Shown in pieces: positions 26,442 to 35,895 of a stretch of 64,000 nt of DNA; the first letter of the stretch is position 1, and each line of letters starts with the position of its first letter. Origin of the DNA: Lentisphaerota bacterium (GTDB lineage: Bacteria; Verrucomicrobiota; Lentisphaeria; Victivallales; Victivallaceae); contig SUWH01000001.1 of NCBI GenBank assembly GCA_015061605.1, positions 62,001-126,000 on the forward strand. Direction: 5' to 3'. The position numbers were made by a program, and so were the translations under genes. The notes under the pieces were generated by a model. It saw nothing but the letters and a program-made list of their open reading frames with translations. It was not told where the DNA came from and did not search any database.

Positions 26442-27417
26442 CGCCCAGATATGAACCCTTTTCCAGATAGTTTACCAGATAGTCCTTTACCGCATCTTCC
26501 AGAGTCATGATCTCGCGGTCATATCCCCGATCGCGGAGTTTGGTGATTTCGGCGCAGGTGTAATACTGGTAACGGTCGCGCAGGGATTCCGGCATATCGA
26601 TATATTTTATATTGCAGGGTTTGCCGAGGGCGGAAAATGCGGCATTGACCAGTTTGTTCCAGCTTTCCGCCTTGCCGCTGCCGATATTGTATAATCCGGC
26701 GGCTTTGGGATCGTTGAAAAGGAATTCGACCATCGCCACCGCATCTTTCACATAGAGGAAGTCGCGGAGCTGTTCGCCGTCGGCGTACTCTTTTTTATAT
26801 GAGCGGAAAAGTTCCATGCATCCCGTGGCAGTTATCTGTTCCCAGCTGCGTAAAACCACGCTGCGCATATTGGCTTTGTGGCGTTCATTGGGGCCGTAGA
26901 TGTTGGAAAATTTACATCCGACCAGATGTTTCAGATATCCGCGCCGCTTTGCCCAGAGATCGAACATCTGCTTGCTGTAACCGTACATATTGAGCGGCCG
27001 GAGATTTTCGATAGTGTTTTCGTCATCCTTGTAGCCGCAGCTGCCGTCGCCGTAGGTGGCGCAGCTGGAAGCGTAGAGCATCCGGATGTTGCGGGGAATG
27101 CAGAATTCCGCGAGCATGGCGGTGTAACGGAAGTTGTTTTCGACCAGATAAGTGGCATCGCGTTCAGTGGTCGCTGAACAGGCTCCGAAGTGGTAGACCC
27201 CTTCGATCTTTGCTCCGTTGAAGTCGCCGCGGAGCAGTTTTTCCTGAAACTTGTCGCGTTCAAGATAGTCGTTATAGCGCAGCGGGGCGAGATTTTTCCA
27301 TTTATCGGTCGTATTACCCAGATGATCGACGATCAGAATATCATCGACCCCGGCTCGGTTGAGCTGCCAGACCATGGAACTGCCGATAAGTCCGGCTCCA
27401 CCGGTTACAATAATCAT
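26434..27417 (-). CDS. hldD: ADP-L-glycero-D-manno-heptose-6-epimerase
   Basis: HldD converts ADP-D-glycero- to ADP-L-glycero-D-manno-heptose for LPS inner core. It is an extended SDR: the NAD(P) motif is MIIVTGGAGLIGSS, the catalytic triad shows as Ser in ASSCATYG and YxxxK in YGYSKQMFD, and NIYGPNE and YDREI lie further on. Length 327. An AAGGAG site precedes the ATG. Together with the heptose kinase gene at 36.7-37.8 kb it indicates a heptose-containing LPS core. Confidence 0.93.
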   Translation of the reverse strand: MIIVTGGAGLIGSSMVWQLNRAGVDDILIVDHLGNTTDKWKNLAPLRYNDYLERDKFQEKLLRGDFNGAKIEGVYHFGACSATTERDATYLVENNFRYTAMLAEFCIPRNIRMLYASSCATYGDGSCGYKDDENTIENLRPLNMYGYSKQMFDLWAKRRGYLKHLVGCKFSNIYGPNERHKANMRSVVLRSWEQITATGCMELFRSYKKEYADGEQLRDFLYVKDAVAMVEFLFNDPKAAGLYNIGSGKAESWNKLVNAAFSALGKPCNIKYIDMPESLRDRYQYYTCAEITKLRDRGYDREIMTLEDAVKDYLVNYLEKGSYLGDE

Positions 27418-27447
27418 AACTTAAAACTCCTTATCTAACAAAATAAA

Positions 27448-28167
27448 TTATATTCCGTGACGTATCTTGCGGCACGCGCCGCACATGAAACCTTCAAGAC
27501 CGAAAATGGTGACAAATTTTTCCGACTTTCGGAAAATGACACTTTCGCCGTTTTCCAGCTGCAAATGCTCCGGATCGTTGTCGGCAATGACCATGCCCGG
27601 GCCCCGGATGATGGTGAGTTCCACCACCGATGATGTATCCAGGATCAGGTGGTCGATTTCAGCGTTGGCGTGGCTGAATGCCAATCCCATTCCGACTCTG
27701 AACATCCCCCCGGTTATGGAACGGTAATATGCTGAACTTCCGTGTACCGTTGAAAGACAAACTCCATCGCCCCGGACTTCCGGAGCAAAGAGTTCTCCAT
27801 CGATTTTTACTTGAAACCGCAATGATGATGTGCGGTTGATATTGTGCAGAAACAGGTCGTTGATACCGTAGAGCGTGCCATTTGCTGATTCGGCACAGAG
27901 TTTGTACAGTACAGTCTGTTTCAAATCTCCGGCAACGAAGCGGTCGAGAACCATTCCTGCCTCATGCAGAGAACAGGTGGGAGCGGTCGCTGCATCCCGG
28001 ATCGCCAGAATGGGCAGAGTGGAAAAATCTCTGGCAGCACCGAGCAGCGCGCCGTCTCCGCCGTAAGTTATGACCGCTTCGGCACCGGATTCGGTTTCTT
28101 CCAGACTGCGTGATTCAAGCAGCGGACGTATATCGTCAAGATTTTTTCCCAGAAGTTTTATCTTCAT
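27448..28167 (-). CDS. nadK: NAD kinase-like protein
   Basis: A 239-residue protein with the NAD kinase hallmark YGGDGALL (Asp38) and the later GDGVCLSTVHGSSAYYRSITGG, corresponding to the G-D-G-x-x-x-S-T-P-x-G-S-T-A-Y region of NadK (here with H for P). NAD kinase makes NADP from NAD and ATP. It is shorter than the usual 270-300 residues and the middle region is compact, so a diverged kinase is possible. The start overlaps the methyltransferase stop (ATGA). Confidence 0.83.
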   Translation of the reverse strand: MKIKLLGKNLDDIRPLLESRSLEETESGAEAVITYGGDGALLGAARDFSTLPILAIRDAATAPTCSLHEAGMVLDRFVAGDLKQTVLYKLCAESANGTLYGINDLFLHNINRTSSLRFQVKIDGELFAPEVRGDGVCLSTVHGSSAYYRSITGGMFRVGMGLAFSHANAEIDHLILDTSSVVELTIIRGPGMVIADNDPEHLQLENGESVIFRKSEKFVTIFGLEGFMCGACRKIRHGI

Positions 28168-28646
28168 TTTACAATTCCGTTTTTCGCCGCGACCGCATAC
28201 ATGATGGCAGCGGCGGCATTGCCGACATTTATTGACGCTTTCCCGCCCAGCATAGGCAGAGAAACGATATCATCCACATTTGACAAAGTATCTTCAGATA
28301 CCCCCAGAGCCTCATTGCCGAATACGATTGCCAGCGGAAACTCGTACTCCATTTCCCAGGCGCCTTTGCCGCCGGGTTCAGCGGCGAGGATCATTTTGAA
28401 TCCTTCGGCCCGTAAGGTCTGCACCGCTTCAAGCGAAGTTTCAAAATGGCGGCACTTTACCATTTTATCACTGCCCATGGCAGTTTTTTCCAGCTTCGGA
28501 TGAGGCGGAAAAGGGGTATACCCGCAGGCGGCGATCTCTGCATTCAGAGCTTCGGCAATGCGGAATATATTGCCGGTATTGTGGGCGCTGCGCAAACGGT
28601 CAAGCACCAGCACGACCCGGAAATCTGTTCTCCCGATCTTTGTCAT
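28164..28646 (-). CDS. TrmH/SpoU-family RNA 2'-O-methyltransferase
   Basis: A roughly 160-residue SPOUT methyltransferase. Motif 1 region RSAHNTGNIFRIAEAL, motif 2 LAIVFGNEALGVS and motif 3 SLPMLGGKASINVGNAAAAIMY form the knotted SAM site. Homology starts near MTKIGRTDFRVVLVLD, so I use the ATG at 28646. The frame stays open to 28757, but that stretch overlaps the lpxA promoter and has an unlikely composition. The RNA target is uncertain (tRNA or rRNA). First gene of a four-gene minus-strand unit. Confidence 0.85.
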   Translation of the reverse strand: MTKIGRTDFRVVLVLDRLRSAHNTGNIFRIAEALNAEIAACGYTPFPPHPKLEKTAMGSDKMVKCRHFETSLEAVQTLRAEGFKMILAAEPGGKGAWEMEYEFPLAIVFGNEALGVSEDTLSNVDDIVSLPMLGGKASINVGNAAAAIMYAVAAKNGIVK

Positions 28647-28691
28647 ACTTATAAAGTAACGCAACAATTCAAATTTTACAAGTAAAAGCAC

Positions 28692-28720
28692 TTGCCGTAA
28701 CGCATTTTTGATGATATAGT
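28692..28720 (+). promoter_or_regulatory. Promoter TTGCCG-17-TATAGT for lpxA
   Basis: TTGCCG (28692-28697) and TATAGT (28715-28720) are 17 bases apart, about 55 bases upstream of the lpxA ATG, in the divergent gap with the trmH-type gene. Confidence 0.5.
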
Positions 28721-28774
28721 ATATAAATGACATGAATTTTTCAACAAAAACAAACATTATAAAGGAAAAAGACT

Positions 28775-29569
28775 ATGGCTAAAATTCATCCTACCAGTGT
28801 TGTTATGGACGGAGCCATTCTCGGAGAAGATGTTGAAATCGGACCGCTCTGTTATGTCGGTCCCAATGTGAAGATCGGAAACGGTACACGTTTGATCTCT
28901 CATTGCAACGTTGACGGTTATACCACCCTCGGCGAAAACAATGTCCTCCATCCTTTTGCCGCCATCGGTCAGGTTGCCCAGGATCATGCTGTTGAAGCAG
29001 GCAGCATTTCCTATGTTGAAATCGGTGACCGCAACGTTTTCCGCGAATGCACCACCGTTCATACCGGAACCAAACCCGAAACCAAAACCATCATCGGTAA
29101 TGACTGCCTCTTTATGGCAAACAGCCATGTCGCTCACAACTGCAAGGTGGGAAATCATGTTATCTATGTAAATGGTTCTGTTACCGGCGGTTACGCTGAA
29201 GTTCAGGATCATGCGATCCTTTCCGGACTGGTTGCGATCCATCAGTTCTGCCGGGTTGGACGTTTTACGATCGTCTCCGGTTCTTCTGCATTTTCCAAAG
29301 ATATTCCGCCCTTCATGGTCGCCGAAGGCCGCAACGGCGGACCTTCCACGATCAATAAAATCGGTTTGCAGCGTGCCGGATTTGACAGCGAAACCATATC
29401 GGTGATCAGACAGCTGCACCGCATTTATTTCCGCAGTGAGTTGACATTCCCCAATGCGTTGGAAAAAATCAAAACTGAATTGCCGCAGATCCCCGAAGTG
29501 CTGGAATTTATCGAATTTTGCGAAAACAGCCCGCGCGGCGTTGTCGGTAAGACCGGTCACCACCGTTAA
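28775..29569 (+). CDS. lpxA: UDP-N-acetylglucosamine O-acyltransferase
   Basis: LpxA performs the first acylation of lipid A synthesis. The protein is a left-handed beta-helix with hexapeptide repeats from residue 1 (IHPTSVVMDGAILGEDVEIG and onwards). The catalytic His is His121 in SHVAHNCKVGN. The VAIHQFCRVG block and the C-terminal helices after NKIGLQRAGF fit. Length 264. AAGGA precedes the start. It is separate from other lpx genes and co-oriented with gpmI. Confidence 0.94.
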   Translation: MAKIHPTSVVMDGAILGEDVEIGPLCYVGPNVKIGNGTRLISHCNVDGYTTLGENNVLHPFAAIGQVAQDHAVEAGSISYVEIGDRNVFRECTTVHTGTKPETKTIIGNDCLFMANSHVAHNCKVGNHVIYVNGSVTGGYAEVQDHAILSGLVAIHQFCRVGRFTIVSGSSAFSKDIPPFMVAEGRNGGPSTINKIGLQRAGFDSETISVIRQLHRIYFRSELTFPNALEKIKTELPQIPEVLEFIEFCENSPRGVVGKTGHHR

Positions 29570-29592
29570 TATTATCTCAAGGAATCTTTATC

Positions 29593-31248
29593 ATGTTGAA
29601 CGCATTGGAAAAAAACAGCAAATTCAATCCCCGTCGCGGTCCGGTCGTCCTGGCGATCCTCGACGGCGTAGGTTTCGGTAAATACGCCGACGGCGATGCA
29701 GTCGCCAAAGCCAACACCCCCGTGCTGGATGCCCTTATGGCAGAAAATCCCACCACTTCCCTCAAAGCTCACGGTACCGCCGTCGGTATGCCGTCAGATG
29801 CCGATATGGGCAACAGCGAAGTCGGTCACAACGCTATCGGTTCCGGCCGGGTTTTTTCCCAGGGGGCAAAACTTGTAGGTGAAGCGGTCGCTTCCGGTAA
29901 ACTCTTTGAGGGCGAAGTCTGGAAAAAACTCATTGCCAATGTCAAAGAAAAAAATTCTGCACTTCATCTGATCGGTCTGGTTTCCGACGGCAACGTCCAC
30001 AGCCACATCGACCACCTCTTTGCCATGATCGACAACGCCGCCAAAGCCGGTGTCAATACCGTCCGTGTCCATGCACTTTTTGACGGCCGTGATGTGCCGG
30101 AAACTTCCGCTATGGACTATCTCAATCCGCTCGAAGCCAAGCTTGCAGAAATTTCCGCTTCCGGCAAAGATTACCGCATCGCTTCCGGCGGCGGCCGCAT
30201 GGTCATCACCATGGACCGTTACGGTGCTGACTGGGATATGGTCAAACGCGGCTGGGAGACCCATGTCCACGGCAACGGAGAATTTTTCAAATCTGCCACT
30301 GAAGCGGTCACTGCTCTGCGTGAACGTACCGGTGCTATCGACCAGGATCTGCCCGCATTCGTCATCAGCGATGATGGAAAAAATCCGGTCGGCGCAATGA
30401 AAGACGGTGATTCTGTGGTGCTTTTCAACTTCCGCGGCGACCGCGCTCTGGAACTTACTGCTGCTTTTGAAAGCGGCGATGATTTTGACAAATTTGACCG
30501 CGGCGTGCGCCCCGATGTCATGTATGCCGGTATGATGGAGTATGACGGCGACCTTCACGCCCCCAAACTCTATCTGGTCAATCCGCCGGAAATCACCGAA
30601 ACCATGGACGAATATCTCTGCGCCACCAAGGTCAAACAGCTGGCGGTCAGCGAAACCCAGAAATACGGTCACGTTACCTACTTTTTCAACGGCAACCGCT
30701 CCGGCAAATTTGACGAACTCTATGACGAATATGTCGAGATCCGTTCCGATGTCGTTCCCTTTGAACAGCGTCCGTGGATGAAGTGCGCCGAAATCACCGA
30801 TGCGGTGGTCGAAGCCATCGCTTCCGGCAAATATGATATGATCCGCCTCAACTATCCCAATGGCGATATGGTCGGTCACACCGGCAGCATGGAAGCGGTT
30901 CTGGTTGCCATGGGAGCGCTTGATCTCTGCCTCGGACGGATCAAAGAAGCGGTCAAAGCCGCTGGCGGCGTGCTGGTCATCTCCGCTGATCACGGCAACG
31001 CCGATGATATGCTTGAACATGACAAAAAAGGCAATGTCAAACTCGATGCCAACGGCGTTCCCGCCCGCAAGACCAGCCATTCCCTCAATCCGGTTCCCTG
31101 TATCATCTACGATCCGGAAAATAAAGGCGAATACAGTGCTGAACTCAAAGAAGGTCTCGGGATCAGTTCGCTTGCCGCTACCTGTATCGAATTGCTCGGC
31201 TACAAAGCTCCTGCCAATTACGATCCCAGCGTGCTGAATTGGAAGTAA
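29593..31248 (+). CDS. gpmI: 2,3-bisphosphoglycerate-independent phosphoglycerate mutase
   Basis: A Mn-dependent glycolytic enzyme of the alkaline phosphatase superfamily. The catalytic Ser is Ser75 in DADMGNSEVGHN. LDGVG at residues 23-27 provides a metal Asp; the substrate segment VHALFDGRDVPETSA and the metal block VISADHGNADDM follow, with an Arg-Lys-Thr-Ser-His block near the C-terminus. At 551 residues it is somewhat longer than the usual 510-520, with a short N-terminal extension. AAGGA precedes the ATG; it lies 23 bases after lpxA. Confidence 0.95.
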   Translation: MLNALEKNSKFNPRRGPVVLAILDGVGFGKYADGDAVAKANTPVLDALMAENPTTSLKAHGTAVGMPSDADMGNSEVGHNAIGSGRVFSQGAKLVGEAVASGKLFEGEVWKKLIANVKEKNSALHLIGLVSDGNVHSHIDHLFAMIDNAAKAGVNTVRVHALFDGRDVPETSAMDYLNPLEAKLAEISASGKDYRIASGGGRMVITMDRYGADWDMVKRGWETHVHGNGEFFKSATEAVTALRERTGAIDQDLPAFVISDDGKNPVGAMKDGDSVVLFNFRGDRALELTAAFESGDDFDKFDRGVRPDVMYAGMMEYDGDLHAPKLYLVNPPEITETMDEYLCATKVKQLAVSETQKYGHVTYFFNGNRSGKFDELYDEYVEIRSDVVPFEQRPWMKCAEITDAVVEAIASGKYDMIRLNYPNGDMVGHTGSMEAVLVAMGALDLCLGRIKEAVKAAGGVLVISADHGNADDMLEHDKKGNVKLDANGVPARKTSHSLNPVPCIIYDPENKGEYSAELKEGLGISSLAATCIELLGYKAPANYDPSVLNWK

Positions 31249-31271
31249 ACCATTAATTCCGACCGGCGGCT

Positions 31272-32486
31272 ATGCAGTCAACTCCCAAATCTTTACGGCT
31301 TCAGATATTGTTTGCCGGCAGAATAAATGCCGGCAAATCTTCGGTGGTAAATCTTCTTTCCGGACAGAATACCGCCATTATCTCTGCTGAAAGAGGCACC
31401 ACCACCGATGTGGTGGAAAAAGCCATGGAACTGCGTCCCATCGGTCCGGTGCTGCTTCTGGACAGTGCCGGTACTGATGACAATACACCGCTGGGTGCGC
31501 TCCGCATCGAACGCACCCGGCAGGCAATGCAGAAAGCGGATGTATTGATCATCGTCACATCTCCCGGAGTCTGGGAACAGCCGGAACAGGAATTGTTTGA
31601 CAAAGCGCAGGAGTTGAAACTTCCGGTGCTGATCGTGGTCAATAAATGCGATACCGCACATCCGTCCGATTCCTTTATTGCCGGATTGTCCGCTGTCTCC
31701 GGTACCGCCCCGATTTTGACCGCTGCGATCGATCCTGCCAACCGCGACCGATTTATCGAACAGCTGGTCAACGCTCTGCTTAAAATAGTGCCGGAAGATT
31801 ATTTCCAACCGCTCCCGCTTCTGCACGATCTGCTTCCTGCCGGAGGTCATGTCGTGATGATGGTTCCCATCGACACTCAAGCTCCCAAAGGGCGGCTGAT
31901 CCTGCCGCAGGTGCAGGCGATCCGGGATGCTCTGGACGGCAATGCCGTTTGCACCGTTGCCAAAGCGGATGTTTTCCCGGAAATATATTCCCGTTTCACG
32001 ACTCCCCCTGATCTGGTCATCTGCGATTCACAGGTGGTAAAGACCATGATCGACACCCTGCCGGAAAATGTGCCATGTACCACTTTTTCCATCCTGATGG
32101 CGCGGATGAAAGGTGATTTACCGCAGTTGATCAACGGAGCGCGCGCCATTTCCGGATTAAGAGAAAACGACCCGGTTCTTATCGCCGAAGCCTGTACTCA
32201 CCATGCGGGTACTGATGATATCGGCAGAGTGAAAATCCCGATGCTGCTGCAGAAAAAATGCGGCTGCAAACTTGATTTTGAATTTTTTTCCGGAGCGGAT
32301 TTCCCGGAGGATTTGAGCAAGTACAAACTGGTGATCCATTGCGGCGGATGTATGCTCAACCGCAAAGCAATGCTCAACCGGCTTTCTCATGTCGGTGCCG
32401 CCAAAGTCCCGGTTACCAACTACGGTATTTGCATATCTTACTGTACCGGGGTATTGGACAAAGTTATCTCTCCTTTTGAAATATAA
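31272..32486 (+). CDS. hydF: [FeFe]-hydrogenase H-cluster maturation GTPase HydF
   Basis: HydF is the scaffold on which the di-iron subcluster of [FeFe]-hydrogenase is assembled. The N-terminal G domain has P-loop GRINAGKSS (residues 16-24), GTTTD switch I, DSAG and NKCD. The C-terminal cluster domain shows the defining CxH (Cys308, His310) and HCGGC (356-360) motifs with about 45 residues between. Length 404 is typical. HydE, HydG and the hydrogenase are not in the window, so hydF is separated from its usual partners here. No strong ribosome-binding site is visible. Its presence argues for anaerobic hydrogen metabolism. Confidence 0.93.
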   Translation: MQSTPKSLRLQILFAGRINAGKSSVVNLLSGQNTAIISAERGTTTDVVEKAMELRPIGPVLLLDSAGTDDNTPLGALRIERTRQAMQKADVLIIVTSPGVWEQPEQELFDKAQELKLPVLIVVNKCDTAHPSDSFIAGLSAVSGTAPILTAAIDPANRDRFIEQLVNALLKIVPEDYFQPLPLLHDLLPAGGHVVMMVPIDTQAPKGRLILPQVQAIRDALDGNAVCTVAKADVFPEIYSRFTTPPDLVICDSQVVKTMIDTLPENVPCTTFSILMARMKGDLPQLINGARAISGLRENDPVLIAEACTHHAGTDDIGRVKIPMLLQKKCGCKLDFEFFSGADFPEDLSKYKLVIHCGGCMLNRKAMLNRLSHVGAAKVPVTNYGICISYCTGVLDKVISPFEI

Positions 32487-32516
32487 CGGAGCTTTTTGAT
32501 TTGCCGGAAATGAAAA

Positions 32517-32551
32517 AGCTGTTGCAAAATCAGATGTTTTACAACAGCTTC
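32517..32551 (-). terminator. Intrinsic terminator (minus strand), possibly bidirectional
   Basis: A 14-position stem with a single mismatch (32517-32530 with 32538-32551) lies between convergent hydF and the endonuclease/phosphatase gene. On the minus strand it is followed by TTTTTC, as expected for an intrinsic terminator of the envelope gene cluster. On the plus strand the T-run is missing. Confidence 0.6.
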
Positions 32552-32675
32552 TTGAAGCATTTTGTGATTTCAGAAATTTCTGATCAGAAGTTCCGGTATG
32601 AGTTCTTCATTTCCTTTTACGATCAATGCCTGTGACTGGTCTCTCAATGTGCTGACGTCGCGTCCGGCAGAAATA

Positions 32676-33518
32676 TCATTTAAGAACAATCGTTGCTGCA
32701 ACCGGGAAGTGGTCGCTGGAAGCAAAGCCATTCTTGAAATCATCAATAACCTGAAATGTTTTCACTTTGACGGCATTGTCATTGACAAAGATGTAGTCAA
32801 TAGGCACACTCAACCGGCGTTTGGCAGGATCTGCCCGATAGGCGTGATAGGTCTGTTTTGCCCCCGGCAGCGTTTTTTCGCTGATATGGCGGGCATCGCT
32901 CATGAAGCCGGAAATCTTTTTATAGACCTCTGAATCCGGACGCGCATTGAAATCTCCGGTAAGTATGTACGGATAGTCAAGTTTGAATTTTTTCAAATAT
33001 TTTATGATCAGTTCAATTCCTTTTTCTCTGGCAAGCCGGCTTTTGTGATCGAGATGGGTGTTGACATAGACAAATATTTTCCCGCTTGCCTTATGGGTGA
33101 AATATCCCACTGTACATATACGCGGGCAGGCGGTATTCCAGCTTTTTGAACCGGTGACATCGGGAGTTTCAGAGAGCCAGAAGGTTTCAGTCTTTTCCAG
33201 TTCCAATATTTCAGGATTGTAAAAAATCGTGGAATATTCTGCATTTTTTTTGTTTTCACGGGGCAGACCGATCGCTTTGTAACCGATTGAAGTTATGGTA
33301 TCAATATGGCACTTCTGGGTTTCCTGGGTACCGAAGATATCAAATTTTTCCGCTTTGAGCACTTCGAGACAGCGGGGGGCACGTTGTTTCCAGCTGTTGA
33401 ACGGCAGGTCACGGGGGACGTTTGTACGGAGATTGTATGAACCGACTTTAAGCTCTGCCGGAGCTGCAGTCAGTGACAAAAATAACAGGGTGATTATAAA
33501 AACAGACAAATTTTTCAT
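32676..33518 (-). CDS. Exported endonuclease/exonuclease/phosphatase-family protein
   Basis: A 280-residue protein with an N-terminal signal peptide (hydrophobic core FIITLLFLSLTAAPA) followed by an EEP-fold domain. Motifs are VGSYNLRTN (metal Asn), FGTQET (metal Glu), VNTHLDHKS, LTGDFNARPDS and a final SSDHFPVAAT (catalytic Asp-His). The family contains nucleases and phosphatases for sugars, lipids and nucleotides; an exported member could be a nuclease or a phosphodiesterase. The start overlaps the upstream LptA-like gene (ATGA). Confidence 0.87.
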   Translation of the reverse strand: MKNLSVFIITLLFLSLTAAPAELKVGSYNLRTNVPRDLPFNSWKQRAPRCLEVLKAEKFDIFGTQETQKCHIDTITSIGYKAIGLPRENKKNAEYSTIFYNPEILELEKTETFWLSETPDVTGSKSWNTACPRICTVGYFTHKASGKIFVYVNTHLDHKSRLAREKGIELIIKYLKKFKLDYPYILTGDFNARPDSEVYKKISGFMSDARHISEKTLPGAKQTYHAYRADPAKRRLSVPIDYIFVNDNAVKVKTFQVIDDFKNGFASSDHFPVAATIVLK

Positions 33519-35833
33519 TTTTCTTTTTCCTTGTCTTTTTCAAAATCTTCATCCGGAACGACCCGGACATTGCCTTCGCCCTGAAGCTCTTCAGTGCGAA
33601 GATTACCGCGGATGAGATCACTGTACTGGATCCTTCCGGCACGGCGCAGCATAGCGCGGCGCGGGGCATCGGCAGTTATTACAATATCACCGGTCTTAAC
33701 GGTGTATATTGCAGTATCGCCACCGGCACGGGTCATTTTGCCGTCCTTATCTTTATTGATCAAAACAACATCATTTTTGCACACGATCCGCTCCAGATCA
33801 ACGCCATCTGAAAGCGCAATGCGGGAGGGGGCGGCATTTTCGGTTTGATTGAGTTCAAACGGATCGGCATCCGGATCATCGGCTTTGACTTCTGCTTTTT
33901 TCTCCGGAGCCGGAGTTTCCGGTGCCGCTCCGGTGTAGACGAACATATCTTTACAGAACAGCTCGCTGGCATCTTCTTTCAAATAAACTTTTTTATGAAA
34001 TTCGGAACGGTTTTTCAACAGGTCACTCATTGCATGTTCAGCTTTCAAGGTGCGCTGTTTTACATCTTTTTTCTGCAATCCGGGCAGACTGTTGGCGACG
34101 ACTTTGCCGTCACAGGTGACCCGGATGAGCTGAATGTCATTGGTGGCAAACATGCCCGGGGCTTTTTTTGTGCCGGGCGGCAGCTCTTTGAAATCGAGAG
34201 TCATAAGCTCCGTTGAAAGATCGCTTTCTTTATCTTTCATATAGACATTGCCGGAAGCAATTGCGCGGGTCAACGTTTTATTTCCGGAACCCCTGCCGCC
34301 GAATGCCACTCCCGATGACGGCTGTTTGTCAGAAGATTTCCGGTATCGGGAATCTTTGAGAAAGAGATCGAGCCGGTCACAATCGAGATTGTCTCCCTGA
34401 TGATCGACTTTGACATTTTCATGGAATATCAGTTTGTCGGCAGGATAATCCAGCACACACCATTTGGAGGTTATCGTGCTGGGCTGTGCCGGAACAGACT
34501 TTTTGTCCGCAGTATTTACTGACGGTTTGGGAATGCTGATGATCTTCACATTGCCTTTGCAGTGGATCCGGTCAAGTTCCTGCGAACCGCTGACCGGTGA
34601 AAACTCCTGATTGTCTGATTTTTCTTTCGCTTTTTTGCCGCTCTGCGGCGCCGGTTTGAGAAATACCTCCATCCGGTCGCAGGTGATGATGGCATCACTC
34701 TCTTTTACTTTGACATTGCCGGTAAAAATGTTCAAGTTGGCATCTCCATCAAAGTCTCCACGGTCAGAATCGATCGTGCGGGCAGGGAGTTTTTTATCGC
34801 CGGTCTGCTGATATTCCGTGATCCGGCAACGATCTTTTACGAACGCCTTGCGGGAGAAGCGGAGCAATTCGATACGTTTTCCGGTCAGGGTGTAATTATC
34901 CTGGGTGAGCTTCGGCATTCCGTCCTCATCGGTAAGTATGATGAGTCCGCTGTCAAAATCATAGTCAAGATGTTCGCAATGGGCGGTCTGCAGATTATTT
35001 GAAGCACCACCTTCCGGTTTCCGGATCAGTACGACTTCGCCGTCTGCCAGCATCCGGGAAATACCTTTGAGCATGGCGCTGCTGTCTCCGGTATCTGTTC
35101 TGACCTCATTTTTTGCCGGTGATTTTTTCTGTTGAGCTTTGGATTTCAGAAAGATCGTCAGCCGGTCACAAGTCAGAGTAGTCATCCCATCTACGACTTT
35201 GACATTTCCGATAAGCATAAGTTCATTGTTGTTCATATCCATACGCAATGAATCAGCGGTCGCGGTAACTGTGGTATAGATTTTCGGCAGAGGAAGTCTG
35301 CCGGGGATGATTTCCCGGGGATCGCTGTCATCCCTCCGGGCAACGATCTGCACATCGGAGTTGATTTCAAGCTCTTTTTTGGTAAGGTCAGTACGGAATC
35401 CGATTCCATCCAAGTCAAATGACGGCGTGCGCATTTTTACATCATCACTGCTGTAAACGACATTGTTTTTGCGGTCAAAATTACATCTGGGGGTGAATAT
35501 GACAGCTTCGCTTGAAGTGTACCGTTTTTTCCAGAACTTCAGAACATCCGGTAGTCCGGCATTCAGGGGGTAAATCTTTTCCTGCCAGCCGTCGGGGATT
35601 CTGTCGACATCAACATTCTCCAACAACCGGTCGATCAACGTGTTTCTGCCGGAAAGCATCAGAGAACGGCGGTTGCCGCTGTCGGCAAAGATGATGAAAT
35701 CCAGTTTCCCTTTCTGGTAAACCGGGATCTTGACATGACCGAGTTCAAAATCCCGCACCATATCAGATGCAATGGCAGGCAGGCTTGAAAACAGCATGGC
35801 AAAGCCTGAAAGAATGCTGAAGAATTTTCTCAT
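33515..35833 (-). CDS. Large periplasmic LptC/LptA (OstA)-like multidomain protein
   Basis: A 772-residue exported protein (signal peptide about residues 1-22). A region near residues 120-175 resembles LptC (NNVVYSSDDVKMRTPSFDLDG). After it, beta-rich OstA-like units recur, each with a 'dark' strand ending in a CDR motif: LTCDRLTIFLKS, ITCDRMEVFLKP and LDCDRLDLFLKD. These are separated by charged, low-complexity linkers. LptA forms the periplasmic bridge for LPS between the inner and outer membrane, normally as a ~180-residue protein. Here several such units appear fused. The gene sits with kdsA and heptose kinase, which supports an LPS role. Domain borders are estimates. Confidence 0.75.
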   Translation of the reverse strand: MRKFFSILSGFAMLFSSLPAIASDMVRDFELGHVKIPVYQKGKLDFIIFADSGNRRSLMLSGRNTLIDRLLENVDVDRIPDGWQEKIYPLNAGLPDVLKFWKKRYTSSEAVIFTPRCNFDRKNNVVYSSDDVKMRTPSFDLDGIGFRTDLTKKELEINSDVQIVARRDDSDPREIIPGRLPLPKIYTTVTATADSLRMDMNNNELMLIGNVKVVDGMTTLTCDRLTIFLKSKAQQKKSPAKNEVRTDTGDSSAMLKGISRMLADGEVVLIRKPEGGASNNLQTAHCEHLDYDFDSGLIILTDEDGMPKLTQDNYTLTGKRIELLRFSRKAFVKDRCRITEYQQTGDKKLPARTIDSDRGDFDGDANLNIFTGNVKVKESDAIITCDRMEVFLKPAPQSGKKAKEKSDNQEFSPVSGSQELDRIHCKGNVKIISIPKPSVNTADKKSVPAQPSTITSKWCVLDYPADKLIFHENVKVDHQGDNLDCDRLDLFLKDSRYRKSSDKQPSSGVAFGGRGSGNKTLTRAIASGNVYMKDKESDLSTELMTLDFKELPPGTKKAPGMFATNDIQLIRVTCDGKVVANSLPGLQKKDVKQRTLKAEHAMSDLLKNRSEFHKKVYLKEDASELFCKDMFVYTGAAPETPAPEKKAEVKADDPDADPFELNQTENAAPSRIALSDGVDLERIVCKNDVVLINKDKDGKMTRAGGDTAIYTVKTGDIVITADAPRRAMLRRAGRIQYSDLIRGNLRTEELQGEGNVRVVPDEDFEKDKEKEK

Positions 35834-35895
35834 TTCTGTTTAAATACCAATATCAGTTGAGCTCTTTTCTGCACTGTTTTGTATGTTTGGGCAAA

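Noticed and set aside
28647-28757. N-terminal extension of the TrmH-type methyltransferase
   Set aside because: It covers the AT-rich promoter of lpxA and adds a sequence without family similarity.
32598-32933. Plus-strand frame of 111 codons between hydF and the exported phosphatase
   Set aside because: It mostly overlaps the real minus-strand gene and has no convincing start signal.
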